Assembly (NCBI RefSeq): GCF_014982805.1
Contig: NZ_JADCKC010000001.1
Location: 868,001-932,000, forward strand
Origin: Gemmiger gallinarum
GTDB taxonomy: Bacteria > Bacillota > Clostridia > Oscillospirales > Ruminococcaceae
Direction: 5' to 3'
DNA: 64,000 nt
Shown: one piece after another, positions 27,941-35,606 of the stretch
Numbering within the stretch: the stretch's first letter is position 1
Layout of the letters: every line of letters begins with the position of its first letter
The notes under the pieces: model-generated
Seen by the model: only the letters and a program-made list of their open reading frames with translations
Told to the model about the DNA's origin: nothing
Databases searched by the model: none
Position numbers and translations under genes: made by a program

Positions 27941-27982
27941 GAGAAAGCCCCGGCGGAGCAATGCTCCGCCGGGGCTTTCTCA
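27941..27982. terminator. Bidirectional terminator between convergent genes
   Basis: A near-perfect long palindrome: GAGAAAGCCCCGGCGGAGCA pairs with its complement around one base, T-rich on both sides. It ends the lipoprotein gene and the citrate synthase operon. Confidence 0.9.
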
Positions 27983-28021
27983 TATTGATAAGGGCTATTG
28001 CGCGCCCCTGAAGAGACGTAC

Positions 28022-29377
28022 TCAGCGCTCCTCCAGCGGGATGTAAGCGCGGGGTTCCATGATGCTCTCGTAGGCGGGACGGATGATCTTGTCCACGTTG
28101 ACCAGCTCCTCGATACGGTGAGCACTCCAGCCCACGATACGGGCAATGGCAAAGATGGGGGTGTACAGCTCCAGAGGAATGTCCAGCATGTTGTAGACAA
28201 ATCCGCTGTAGAAGTCCACGTTGGTGCTGACACCCTTGTAGATGTGGCGCTTGTCCGCAATGACCTGAGGCGCCAGGCGCTCGATCATGTTGTAGAAGTC
28301 AAAGTCCTTCTTGCGGCCCTTGGCCTCGGCCAGCTGCTGGACAAAGCTCTTGAACACCACGGCACGGGGGTCGGACAGAGAGTAGACCGCATGGCCCATG
28401 CCGTAGATCAGGCCCTTATGATCGAAGGCCTGCTTGTCCAGAATCCGGCAGAGGTAATCCCGGACTTCCTCCTCGTCGGTCTCGTCGTGAACGGTCTCGC
28501 GGATATGGTTGACCATCTCCACGACCTTGATGTTGGCGCCGCCGTGTTTGGGTCCCTTGAGGGAGCACAGGGCCGCCGCCATGACCGAGTAGGTGTCCGA
28601 ACCGGAGGAGGTGACCACGCGGGTGGTGAAGGTGGAGTTGTTGCCGCCGCCGTGCTCCATGTGCAGCAGCAGGGCGATGTCCAGAACATGGGCCTCCAGA
28701 TCGGTATAGCTGCGGTCGGGACGGAGCATCTGCAGAATGTTCTCCGCCGTGGACAGCTCGGGCTGAGGCCGATGGATATACATGCTCTCGCCGTTGAGAT
28801 AATAGTTGTAGGCATGATAGCCGTACACCGCCAGCATGGGGAAGACGCTGATGAGCTTGATGCACTGCTCCAGCTGAGTCTGCAGGCTGTTGTCCCCGAT
28901 GGTGTCGTCATAGGAGGCCAGGGTCAGCACACTGCGGGTCAGGGTGTTCATCAAGTCCTTGCTGGGGGCCTTCATGATAACGTCGCGGGTAAAGTTGGTG
29001 GGCAGGTCCCGGCATTTGGTCAGCACATTGCTGAACTCCTCCAGCTGTTTGGCATTGGGCAGATCGCCGATGAGAAGCAGATAGGCAGCCTCCTCAAAAG
29101 CAAAGCGCTTGCCGTGCAGGCCTCGGATCAGGTCATAGACGTTGTAGCCGCGGTACCACAGCTTGCCCTCGCAGGGGGTCTTTTTGCCATCCACCATCTT
29201 GAAGGCATCAATGCGGGAAATGTTGGTGATGCCGGTCAGGACGCCCTTGCCGTCCTTGTCACGGAGGCCGCGTTTGACACCAAATTTATCGAACAGCGCC
29301 GGATCGATCTTGTCGTTCTGGACGCATTCGTCGAGGTAGATTTTTGCTTCGCGTTCGATTTCTGCATAGTTTGCCAT
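28022..29377 (-). CDS. gltA: Citrate synthase (451 aa)
   Basis: Condenses acetyl-CoA and oxaloacetate to citrate, here most likely for 2-oxoglutarate and glutamate synthesis in an incomplete cycle. Catalytic residues are visible: His in MEHGGGNNS, His in GMGHAVYS and Asp in NVDFYSG; SLKGPKHGGAN is also conserved. Start set at the ATG giving MANYAEIER with AAAGGGAGG five bases upstream. It follows a cytidylate-kinase-like gene by 29 bases in the same operon. Confidence 0.95.
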   Translation of the reverse strand: MANYAEIEREAKIYLDECVQNDKIDPALFDKFGVKRGLRDKDGKGVLTGITNISRIDAFKMVDGKKTPCEGKLWYRGYNVYDLIRGLHGKRFAFEEAAYLLLIGDLPNAKQLEEFSNVLTKCRDLPTNFTRDVIMKAPSKDLMNTLTRSVLTLASYDDTIGDNSLQTQLEQCIKLISVFPMLAVYGYHAYNYYLNGESMYIHRPQPELSTAENILQMLRPDRSYTDLEAHVLDIALLLHMEHGGGNNSTFTTRVVTSSGSDTYSVMAAALCSLKGPKHGGANIKVVEMVNHIRETVHDETDEEEVRDYLCRILDKQAFDHKGLIYGMGHAVYSLSDPRAVVFKSFVQQLAEAKGRKKDFDFYNMIERLAPQVIADKRHIYKGVSTNVDFYSGFVYNMLDIPLELYTPIFAIARIVGWSAHRIEELVNVDKIIRPAYESIMEPRAYIPLEER

Positions 29378-29406
29378 AGCGGCCTCCCTTTCCTGTTCGT
29401 GTGTGT

Positions 29407-30015
29407 TTACGGCATATCGCGGACGATGCCCGCCAGAATGTCGGCGCACTGCTGCACCGGCAATACGGAAGTGTTCAGCTGAATGTCGTAGTTCGCCTTG
29501 TCCCCCCAGCTCTTGCGTGTAAAATAGCGGAAATACTGTTCCCGTTCCTTGTCCCGGTGACGCATGAGGGACCGGGCATCCTGCTCATCCACATGCTCGG
29601 TATTCATAATGCGGCGGCAGCGTTCCACCTGGTCGGAGGCATAGATGAATACCCGCAATGCACGGGGCGCGCCATCCTTGCCCGAAAGTGTCTCGGTGGA
29701 ACAGCGTCCGATGAAAACCGAGGGTTCCTTCTGCGCCAGCTGGCGAACGGTACCCTGCATCGCCTCAAACATTTCATACAGGCGGGTGCGCATGCTGTAG
29801 GCGTTGGGGTTTCCCGCCAGCGCAAGGTCGAACAGCAGGCTGCCTGCCTGGCGCTCATCAAAATTGCGCAGCTGACCCAGGTCCATGCCGGAACGCTCCG
29901 CCGTGTTGAACAGGATCTCCCCATCGTAGAAGGGCATGCCCAGCTGTTCTGCAACCAGACGGCCGACCTCCCGCCCGCCGCTGCCGAATTCTCTTTCAAT
30001 CGCGATCGATCTCAT
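29407..30015 (-). CDS. Cytidylate kinase-like family protein (202 aa)
   Basis: Belongs to the cytidylate kinase-like group common in clostridia: P-loop variant in AIEREFGSGGREVG at the N terminus, FIGRCSTE in the middle and RHRDKEREQYFRYFT near the lid, with YDIQLNTS close to the end. Smaller than canonical Cmk and lacking a clear CMP-binding insert, so the substrate is uncertain. ATG at 30015 has GGAGG six bases upstream; the gene overlaps the MarR end by 20 bases. Confidence 0.85.
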   Translation of the reverse strand: MRSIAIEREFGSGGREVGRLVAEQLGMPFYDGEILFNTAERSGMDLGQLRNFDERQAGSLLFDLALAGNPNAYSMRTRLYEMFEAMQGTVRQLAQKEPSVFIGRCSTETLSGKDGAPRALRVFIYASDQVERCRRIMNTEHVDEQDARSLMRHRDKEREQYFRYFTRKSWGDKANYDIQLNTSVLPVQQCADILAGIVRDMP

Positions 30016-30484
30016 GGTTTTCCTCCGTTTGCGGGGCCTGGTCCTCATGGCAGGCCGTCGCCTCATCGAGGTTATGCCGGATCTTGGCCAGCACACTCTG
30101 CATGCCGGCCCGTTCTTCCAGCGTAACGCCGGACATCATCCGGTCAACCGTGCCGCTCATCACCCGCTCGTAGTCTGCCGCCAGAAGCCTGCCTTTTGCG
30201 GTCAGGCCCAGATGCAGACAGCGGCGGTCGAAGGCATCCTCCTTCATGGTGATGCAGCCGGTTCGACGCAGGTTGTCCACCGACTTCGAGATGTGCGCCT
30301 TGGACAAATGCTTCGCCTCACTGATGTCACGGGCCGTGTTGCTTGTCCCGCTGTACGACAGATAGAACAAAATCTCCAGTTCCACATGCCGCAGGCCGCT
30401 GGACTGCATCAATTCCTGACTGGCATGTTCCAGCATCCGGCGCATTTTGTGCCCCATATACAGCAGATCGTATTCCCGGTTCAT
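29996..30484 (-). CDS. MarR-family transcriptional regulator (162 aa)
   Basis: Winged-helix dimeric regulator. Helical start (YDLLYMGHKMRRMLEHASQEL), then LEILFYLSYSGTSNTARDISEAKHLSKAHISKSVDNL as the recognition part and the wing DAFDRRCLHLGLTAKG. Tail of about 20 hydrophilic residues. The ATG at 30484 has GGAGG six bases upstream. First gene of MarR - cytidylate-kinase-like - citrate synthase; a palindrome just after the -10 makes self-regulation of the whole unit likely. Confidence 0.9.
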   Translation of the reverse strand: MNREYDLLYMGHKMRRMLEHASQELMQSSGLRHVELEILFYLSYSGTSNTARDISEAKHLSKAHISKSVDNLRRTGCITMKEDAFDRRCLHLGLTAKGRLLAADYERVMSGTVDRMMSGVTLEERAGMQSVLAKIRHNLDEATACHEDQAPQTEENHEIDRD

Positions 30485-30504
30485 CGGCGTCCTCCGCGCA
30501 AAAC

Positions 30505-30520
30505 AGTTCATTAGCGAACT
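30505..30520. promoter_or_regulatory. Candidate MarR operator
   Basis: AGTTC-ATTAGC-GAACT, perfect five-base arms, located directly after the -10 of the MarR promoter and about 20 bases before its ATG. A bound dimer here would block transcription. Confidence 0.55.
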
Positions 30521-30527
30521 TTCTTCT

Positions 30528-30556
30528 ATCATACATGATTTTTTCCATCGCGTCAA
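30528..30556 (-). promoter_or_regulatory. Promoter of the MarR-gltA operon
   Basis: Minus strand TTGACG, 17-base spacer, TATGAT. Confidence 0.75.
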
Positions 30557-30742
30557 ACCGATAAAGCGTAAACAATATGTAAACTTTTTGAATCGATTCT
30601 CATTTTTCCCATATTCCCCATTATATCGTTGGATTTCCTTTTCGGGTTGACGGCCGGTTCGTTTGGTGTTACCTTGGTTACATTCTGCCGCCCCGCCATG
30701 CACCGCGGTAAAACAATCGATACACCAGGAGGCCGATCTGCT

Positions 30743-31210
30743 TTGCGTCCGAACAATCTTTCCTTCCCTCTTTCCGGCATCGTCCTGCTCCCTGCCGACA
30801 GCGATGCCCTGCTGGCCGCCGCCCTGGCCGTGCGCCGGGCCGTTTTTACTGTGGAGCACGGCATCCCCCAGTCTGTAGAGCAAGACGACCTGGACCATCC
30901 CGGTGCAGACTGCGCACACTTTCTGGCGCGCCTCGGCGGCAGGGATGCGGCCGCGCTGCGGTGCATCTTTCCTGCCCCGGGGGTCGTCCGTCTGCAGCGG
31001 TTCTGTGTGCTGCCCGAACTGCGCGGCCTGGGCGTGGGCAAAGCCGTGCTGACGGAGCTGGAAAACCGCTATCGCCCTGCCATGCGCCGCGTGGAGCTGG
31101 ACGCCAAATTCCGCGTAGAGGGTTTTTACAAAGCCTGCGGCTACCGCACCGTATCGGAGATCTTTCTGGAGGCGGGCGCAGAGCATGTGAAGATGGTCAA
31201 AGACCTGTAA
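30743..31210 (+). CDS. GNAT-family N-acetyltransferase, ElaA-like (155 aa)
   Basis: Acetyl-CoA-dependent acetyltransferase of unknown acceptor. Family core: VRRAVFTVEHGIPQ early, then VRLQRFCVLPELRGLGVGKAVL with the acetyl-CoA-binding R-G-L-G-V-G-K loop, and GFYKACGYR near the end. The open frame extends back to 30629, but the only Shine-Dalgarno, AGGAGG at 30727-30732, points to a TTG start at 30743, which also matches the usual 150-residue length. Single gene, convergent with rodA across a shared terminator. Confidence 0.82.
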   Translation: MRPNNLSFPLSGIVLLPADSDALLAAALAVRRAVFTVEHGIPQSVEQDDLDHPGADCAHFLARLGGRDAAALRCIFPAPGVVRLQRFCVLPELRGLGVGKAVLTELENRYRPAMRRVELDAKFRVEGFYKACGYRTVSEIFLEAGAEHVKMVKDL

Positions 31211-31228
31211 TTGATCCCATAACAGAAA

Positions 31229-31278
31229 ATCCCCGGCATACCGTGTCCGTTTGGAGCCGTATGCCGGGGATACTTTTT
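31229..31278. terminator. Terminator shared by the GNAT gene and rodA
   Basis: Thirteen-base stem ATCCCCGGCATAC (31229-31241) with GTATGCCGGGGAT (31259-31271), followed by ACTTTTTAC on the plus strand and TTTTCTGT on the minus strand. Confidence 0.88.
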
Positions 31279-31292
31279 ACAGAAAATGAAAT

Positions 31293-32459
31293 TCAATCCA
31301 CATACTCTGCCAGACCGCGGGTTCTCCTGGTATGCAGCGAGACGCTGAGCACCAGACCGACGCACAGATACATCATGACCACACTGGACCCGCCTGCTGA
31401 GAAAAATGGCAGCGTGACGCCGATGACCGGCAGCACCTGCAGGTTCATGCCCAGATTGATGACACACTGCAGAAACAGCGCCGCAAAAATGCCCACGCAG
31501 ATATAACGTCCCAGGGCATCGGTGCTGCGGTATGCGGTGCGCAGGGTGCGGGCCGCGATACCGAAAAGCAGAAGCAAAACCGCCGCCGCGCCCAGAAATC
31601 CCAGGGCGTTGGCCAGATAGCTGAAAATGAAATCGTTCCAGGCGTTGGGGACAAAGATATGTTCCCCGTTGAAAAGCCCCTGCCCTGTCAGTCCTCCGGT
31701 GCCGATGGCCATGGAACCCTTGTTCTGCTGGTAGGTAAAGTCGGCCAGGGCAGGGTCAGTAGGATCGAGCACCGCCAGAATGCGCTTGAACTGGTAGCCT
31801 TTCAGGATGTCGGGCTTGAGGACAAGCAGGGCGGTTCCTCCCGCCACGGCAGCCACTCCGGCGCCGGCAATGAGCCAGGCCGATAATCCGCCCGCGAACA
31901 GCATGACCGCGCCGATGCCCAGAAAGACAAGAGCCGTGCCGTCGTCGCCCTGAATGTGGATGGCCAGCACCGGCAGCAGGATATGCACCAGCAGTCCCAG
32001 AAGATTGAGGGGACGGTTGACTTTGCCCCTCACCCGTTCCAGATGCCAGGCCAGCGTCAGCACAAAGCTGATCTTGGCCAGCTCAGTGGGCTGAAAGGTC
32101 ATACCGCCCACGCGGTACCAGCTGTAATTGGAAGTGCCGCCCGCATCGTAGCCGATGGTGAGAAATCCCGCCCGGAAATTGTGCAGAAACAGGGTGGGGA
32201 TCACCAGCCCCCACGCCACAACGGCATGCAGCGGCCAGGCGCGGGCAAGAGTGCGGTAATCCACGGTGGAGGCAATGATGGCAAGCATGATCCCCAGAAG
32301 GCTGGCGATCAGCTGAACCGACGCCTTGTTGTTGGAGCCGCCCAGCTGGCTCTGCCCCACGCTGACCAGCACTACAATGCTGATGAGCGAGCAGATGCCG
32401 CACATAACCAGATACGGTACATCGGTTCTGGACGCATAACGGCGCATCAGACCAAACAT
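31293..32459 (-). CDS. rodA: SEDS-family peptidoglycan glycosyltransferase, RodA-like (388 aa)
   Basis: Polymerises lipid II for cell elongation, about ten membrane helices. Conserved MTFQPTELAKI (120-130), GTGGLTGQGLFNG and NDFIFS with Asp276, the catalytic aspartate of the family; VLPVIGVTLPFFSAGGSS near the end. The usual EELG after that aspartate reads LANALG (282-287), an unusual change. Start at the ATG with AAAGGGGG upstream. No penicillin-binding protein partner is adjacent. Confidence 0.9.
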   Translation of the reverse strand: MFGLMRRYASRTDVPYLVMCGICSLISIVVLVSVGQSQLGGSNNKASVQLIASLLGIMLAIIASTVDYRTLARAWPLHAVVAWGLVIPTLFLHNFRAGFLTIGYDAGGTSNYSWYRVGGMTFQPTELAKISFVLTLAWHLERVRGKVNRPLNLLGLLVHILLPVLAIHIQGDDGTALVFLGIGAVMLFAGGLSAWLIAGAGVAAVAGGTALLVLKPDILKGYQFKRILAVLDPTDPALADFTYQQNKGSMAIGTGGLTGQGLFNGEHIFVPNAWNDFIFSYLANALGFLGAAAVLLLLFGIAARTLRTAYRSTDALGRYICVGIFAALFLQCVINLGMNLQVLPVIGVTLPFFSAGGSSVVMMYLCVGLVLSVSLHTRRTRGLAEYVD

Positions 32460-32553
32460 GGCTCTTCCCCCTTTCTGCAATCTTCGGTTGGGTCTGACAA
32501 CCCATTTTCATTATACTGTTTCATTCCGGCAGAGAAAAGCCGGGCACAAAAAT

Positions 32554-32582
32554 TTTACAAAACTTCCGGGACGTTGTATAAT
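32554..32582 (+). promoter_or_regulatory. Promoter of tsaE-tsaB-rpiB
   Basis: TTTACA, 17-base spacer, TATAAT; about 55 bases before the tsaE ATG. Confidence 0.8.
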
Positions 32583-32637
32583 AAAACGATTTAAGACGCC
32601 CGCATTTGGCATCGTCACACAAAGGAGTATGCGCCGT

Positions 32638-33057
32638 ATGGAAGAATATATGACCCATTGCCGCCGCGAAACCGTGGAGCTGGGGCGCAAACTGGCCGCC
32701 CGCCTGGTGCCCGGCGCCCTGATTGCCTTTACCGGCGGGCTGGGCGCAGGCAAAACTGCCATGTGTCAGGGCATTGCCGAAGGACTGGGCTGCACCGATC
32801 CCGCCTCCAGCCCCACTTTTGCCATTGTGAACTATTACCGCGGGCCCCGGCCTTTTGCCCACTTCGATCTCTACCGCATCCACACCGAAACCGATCTGGC
32901 CGCCGCCGGTTTCTACGATTATCTGGACATGGGTGCCGTTGTGGCTGTGGAGTGGAGCGAGAACTGCGCCGACATCATCGCCCGGGAGCGTCCCGTCACC
33001 ATCGACATCCAGCATCTGGGCGGGGACGACCGCCGCATTACCATCAACGGGCTGTAA
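32638..33057 (+). CDS. tsaE: tRNA threonylcarbamoyladenosine biosynthesis ATPase TsaE (139 aa)
   Basis: ATPase that cycles the TsaBDE complex in t6A37 synthesis. P-loop GGLGAGKTAMCQG, SSPTFAIVN and the HFDLYRI motif are all present, and EWSEN near the end matches the family. The ATG at 32638 is chosen because AAAGGAG is ten bases away; an ATG at 32629 is too close to it. First gene of a plus-strand operon. Confidence 0.93.
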   Translation: MEEYMTHCRRETVELGRKLAARLVPGALIAFTGGLGAGKTAMCQGIAEGLGCTDPASSPTFAIVNYYRGPRPFAHFDLYRIHTETDLAAAGFYDYLDMGAVVAVEWSENCADIIARERPVTIDIQHLGGDDRRITINGL

Positions 33058-33089
33058 GCGCCCGCCAATCCCTGACAGGAGGCAATCCC

Positions 33090-33797
33090 ATGAATATTCT
33101 TGCCGTGGATACCGCCGGGCGCTCCGCATCGGTGGCACTTCTGCGCGACGATACCCTGCTGTATGAGACCGTCTGCAACTGCGGCCTGACCCACAGTGAG
33201 ACCCTCATGCCCATGGTAGACGCCGCCCTCAAAACCGCCGGGCTGCGTCCCGAGAATATCGACCTTTACGCCGTCACGTCCGGTCCCGGCAGTTTCACCG
33301 GGCTGCGCATCGGGCTTTCCGCCGTCAAGGGGATGGCGCTGGTCCATCAGACCCCTTGCGCCGGAGTCTCCACCCTGGAGGCCCTGGCCCGCTGCCATGC
33401 CGGACAGGGCGTGGTTATCTGCGCCATGGACGCCCGCCGCGGCCAGGTCTACTGGGCAGCTTTCGATCTGGAAACCCACCAGCGTCTGACTCCGGACGAT
33501 GCCGCCCCCGTGGAGGAAGCTGTTGATTTTGCCCGCCGCTGTAAAAAAAGCGTATTTTTTGTTGGCGACGGCGCTGCATTGTGCTACAATGTTTATGAGC
33601 AGGCTTTGCCCTGTGCCCCGGCGCTGAGCGTCGGACGGGCCGCAGGTGCCGGGCTTGCTGCGAGGGAAATGTGGAAAGACGGCCTCTGTGTACCCCCCGC
33701 CCGGCTGATGCCCAACTATCTGCGTTTGAGCCAGGCCGAGCGGGAGCGCGCCGAACGGGAGACCCAAAAAGACAAAAAAGGAGCCGATTTATTATGA
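33090..33797 (+). CDS. tsaB: tRNA threonylcarbamoyladenosine biosynthesis protein TsaB (235 aa)
   Basis: Non-catalytic ASKHA-fold partner of TsaD. Family start MNILAVDTAGRSASVAL, LTHSETLMPMVDAAL and SGPGSFTGLRIGLSAVKG are textbook. C-terminal tail charged (QAERERAERETQKDKK). AGGAGG lies before the ATG; the stop overlaps the rpiB ATG by four bases. TsaD and RimI, often nearby, are not in this window. Confidence 0.93.
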   Translation: MNILAVDTAGRSASVALLRDDTLLYETVCNCGLTHSETLMPMVDAALKTAGLRPENIDLYAVTSGPGSFTGLRIGLSAVKGMALVHQTPCAGVSTLEALARCHAGQGVVICAMDARRGQVYWAAFDLETHQRLTPDDAAPVEEAVDFARRCKKSVFFVGDGAALCYNVYEQALPCAPALSVGRAAGAGLAAREMWKDGLCVPPARLMPNYLRLSQAERERAERETQKDKKGADLL

Positions 33798-34252
33798 CAG
33801 CACCCATGAAGCCTGTCGCCCTTGGGGCGGATCACGCCGGTTTCGCACTGAAAGAGGCCCTGCGCCAGCATCTGGAGGAACAGGGCATTCCCTACCGCGA
33901 CTTTGGTTCGTACGACGGTTCTCGCTGCGACTATCCCGACCGCGCCGTGCCTCCCTGTGAGGCTGTGGTCCGCGGCGAGTGCGATTTTGCCGTGCTGTGC
34001 TGCGGTACCGGTGTGGGCATGTCCATCTGTGCCAACAAGGTCAAGGGCATCCGCGCCTGCTGCTGCAGCGACAGCTTCAGCGCCGAGTATACCCGCCGCC
34101 ACAATGACGCCAACGTCCTGTGCATGGGCGCCCGCGTTGTGGGCCCCGGTCTGGCCTGCCAGCTGCTGGACCTTTTCCTGGACGCTCCCTTTGAGGGCGG
34201 CCGCCATCAGGATCGCGTGGAAAAGATCACCGCGCTGGATGAGCGTCGCTGA
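33794..34252 (+). CDS. rpiB: Ribose-5-phosphate isomerase B (152 aa)
   Basis: Interconverts ribose 5-phosphate and ribulose 5-phosphate. GADHAGFALKEAL at the N terminus, catalytic Cys region CCGTGVGMSICANKVKGIRA, and TRRHNDANVLCMGARV with the conserved His. Length is normal. Start overlaps the tsaB stop (ATGA), so despite unrelated function it is coupled to that gene. Upp follows 107 bases later, making PRPP/nucleotide supply a possible theme. Confidence 0.94.
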   Translation: MTAPMKPVALGADHAGFALKEALRQHLEEQGIPYRDFGSYDGSRCDYPDRAVPPCEAVVRGECDFAVLCCGTGVGMSICANKVKGIRACCCSDSFSAEYTRRHNDANVLCMGARVVGPGLACQLLDLFLDAPFEGGRHQDRVEKITALDERR

Positions 34253-34359
34253 GCGTTTTTCTTTGTATTCCGCCTGCGCGTGCAGGGACTGATATTTCGC
34301 GCCCTCCGCAGCCCATGGGCCGGCAGGCGCCAAACTTTACGATGTAAGGAGTCACCACT

Positions 34360-34989
34360 ATGAGCGTTGTAGAGATCGTTGACCATCCCCTGATTCAGCA
34401 CAAGATCAGCCTGATGCGGAACCGTCACACCGGCACCCGCGAGTTCCGTGATCTCGTCAGCGAGGTCGCCATGCTGCTTTGCTACGAAGCCACTCGTGAT
34501 CTGCCCACCGAGGAAGTCGAGGTCGAGACCCCGATCTGCCTGGCACGCACCAAGGTTCTGGCCGGCCGCAAGCTGGCTCTGGTTCCCATTCTGCGCGCAG
34601 GCCTGGGCATGGTGGACGGCATGCTGAACCTGATCCCCGCTGCCAAGGTCGGCCACATCGGCCTGTACCGCAACGAGGAGACCCTGCAGCCTGTGGAGTA
34701 CTACTGCAAGCTGCCCAAGGACATTGCCGAGCGCGAAGTCATTGTTCTGGACCCCATGCTGGCCACCGGCGGCAGCGCTTCCGATGCCATCACCCAGATC
34801 AAGAAGCACGGCGCCCGTCACATCAAGTTCATTGGCCTGATCGCCGCGCCGGAGGGCCTCAAGACGCTGCACGCCAACCACCCCGATGTGGACATCTACG
34901 TGGGCGCTCTGGATGAGAAGCTCAACGACAACGGCTACATCGTTCCCGGTCTGGGCGATGCCGGCGACCGAATCTTCGGCACCAAGTAA
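34360..34989 (+). CDS. upp: Uracil phosphoribosyltransferase (209 aa)
   Basis: Salvages uracil to UMP with PRPP. PRPP loop [19 protein letters not shown]-terminal [18 protein letters not shown] and C-terminal [14 protein letters not shown] are diagnostic. AAGGAG eight bases before the ATG. Codon use leans to GTT/CGT/GCT more than its neighbours, suggesting high expression. A terminator follows. Confidence 0.97.
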   Translation: MSVVEIVDHPLIQHKISLMRNRHTGTREFRDLVSEVAMLLCYEATRDLPTEEVEVETPICLARTKVLAGRKLALVPILRAGLGMVDGMLNLIPAAKVGHIGLYRNEETLQPVEYYCKLPKDIAEREVIVLDPMLATGGSASDAITQIKKHGARHIKFIGLIAAPEGLKTLHANHPDVDIYVGALDEKLNDNGYIVPGLGDAGDRIFGTK

Positions 34990-35010
34990 TTACAGGGCTC
35001 TGCCTTTCCG

Positions 35011-35044
35011 GCGGGCACCGGGCAACCGGTGCCCGCTTTTTGCT
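35011..35044 (+). terminator. Terminator of upp
   Basis: GCGGGCACCGG, GCAA loop, CCGGTGCCCGC, then TTTTTG. Confidence 0.92.
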
Positions 35045-35442
35045 GTCTTTTTCCCATACGGGACAGCGGTTTGCCCCTCTGCCTTTTCTCAAAAATTACT
35101 TTGTCCTCCGGCTGTGCAGAGAGTACACGCCGCGCAAACTCCGGAAACGGCCGGGACGCACACCGCTTGACTGTCATTTTCCCATTCCGCCAGACGGATG
35201 CTGAGAATCCGCCCCGGCATTTTTTTGCCGAGAAAGCCGCAAGGAACGAGTTTTTCTACTATTTATCGATGTTTTTATTATATCAAGCCATATCCCTGTC
35301 TCTTTGTCGGCCTCTTCTGCATGCTGCGACCACCGGCCCGTGCCGAATGCTCAACAGCCCGCAGCAGGCCGGCCCCGGCGCGGAGAATCTTCTTCCGTCA
35401 TTTTGCTGTAAAAGGCACAGCTTTTTTTGGCATTTACCCTCC
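35045..35442. other. Intergenic stretch upstream of the alcohol dehydrogenase promoter
   Basis: A/T-richer segments such as TCGATGTTTTTATTATATCAAG around 35265-35287 alternate with GC-rich ones. I see no Shine-Dalgarno-backed open frame, RNA gene or repeat here. Confidence 0.5.
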
Positions 35443-35471
35443 TTGACTTTCCCCTCCGGGAAGCCTATACT
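35443..35471 (+). promoter_or_regulatory. Promoter of the alcohol dehydrogenase gene
   Basis: TTGACT, 17-base spacer, TATACT; leaves a leader of about 128 bases. Confidence 0.8.
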
Positions 35472-35485
35472 GACATTAGAAACAT

Positions 35486-35503
35486 TTGACACTTTTTTGT
35501 CAA
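35486..35503. promoter_or_regulatory. Rex-like operator
   Basis: TTGACA-CTTTTT-TGTCAA, a perfect 18-bp interrupted palindrome (with one more T/A pair outside) 15 bases after the -10. It fits the length and TTG...CAA ends of the clostridial Rex site (TTGTTA-N6-TAACAA). Outer arms AGAAAC and GTTTCT flank it. Confidence 0.5.
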
Positions 35504-35606
35504 AGCCGTTTCTGTTTTACATTTTCAGGCGCGCCGCACGGGCTTTCCATACGGAGCGCTCCGAACGGCGGCATAATGATGCGCCTAAAGTCAGGAGGTT
35601 ATTCCA

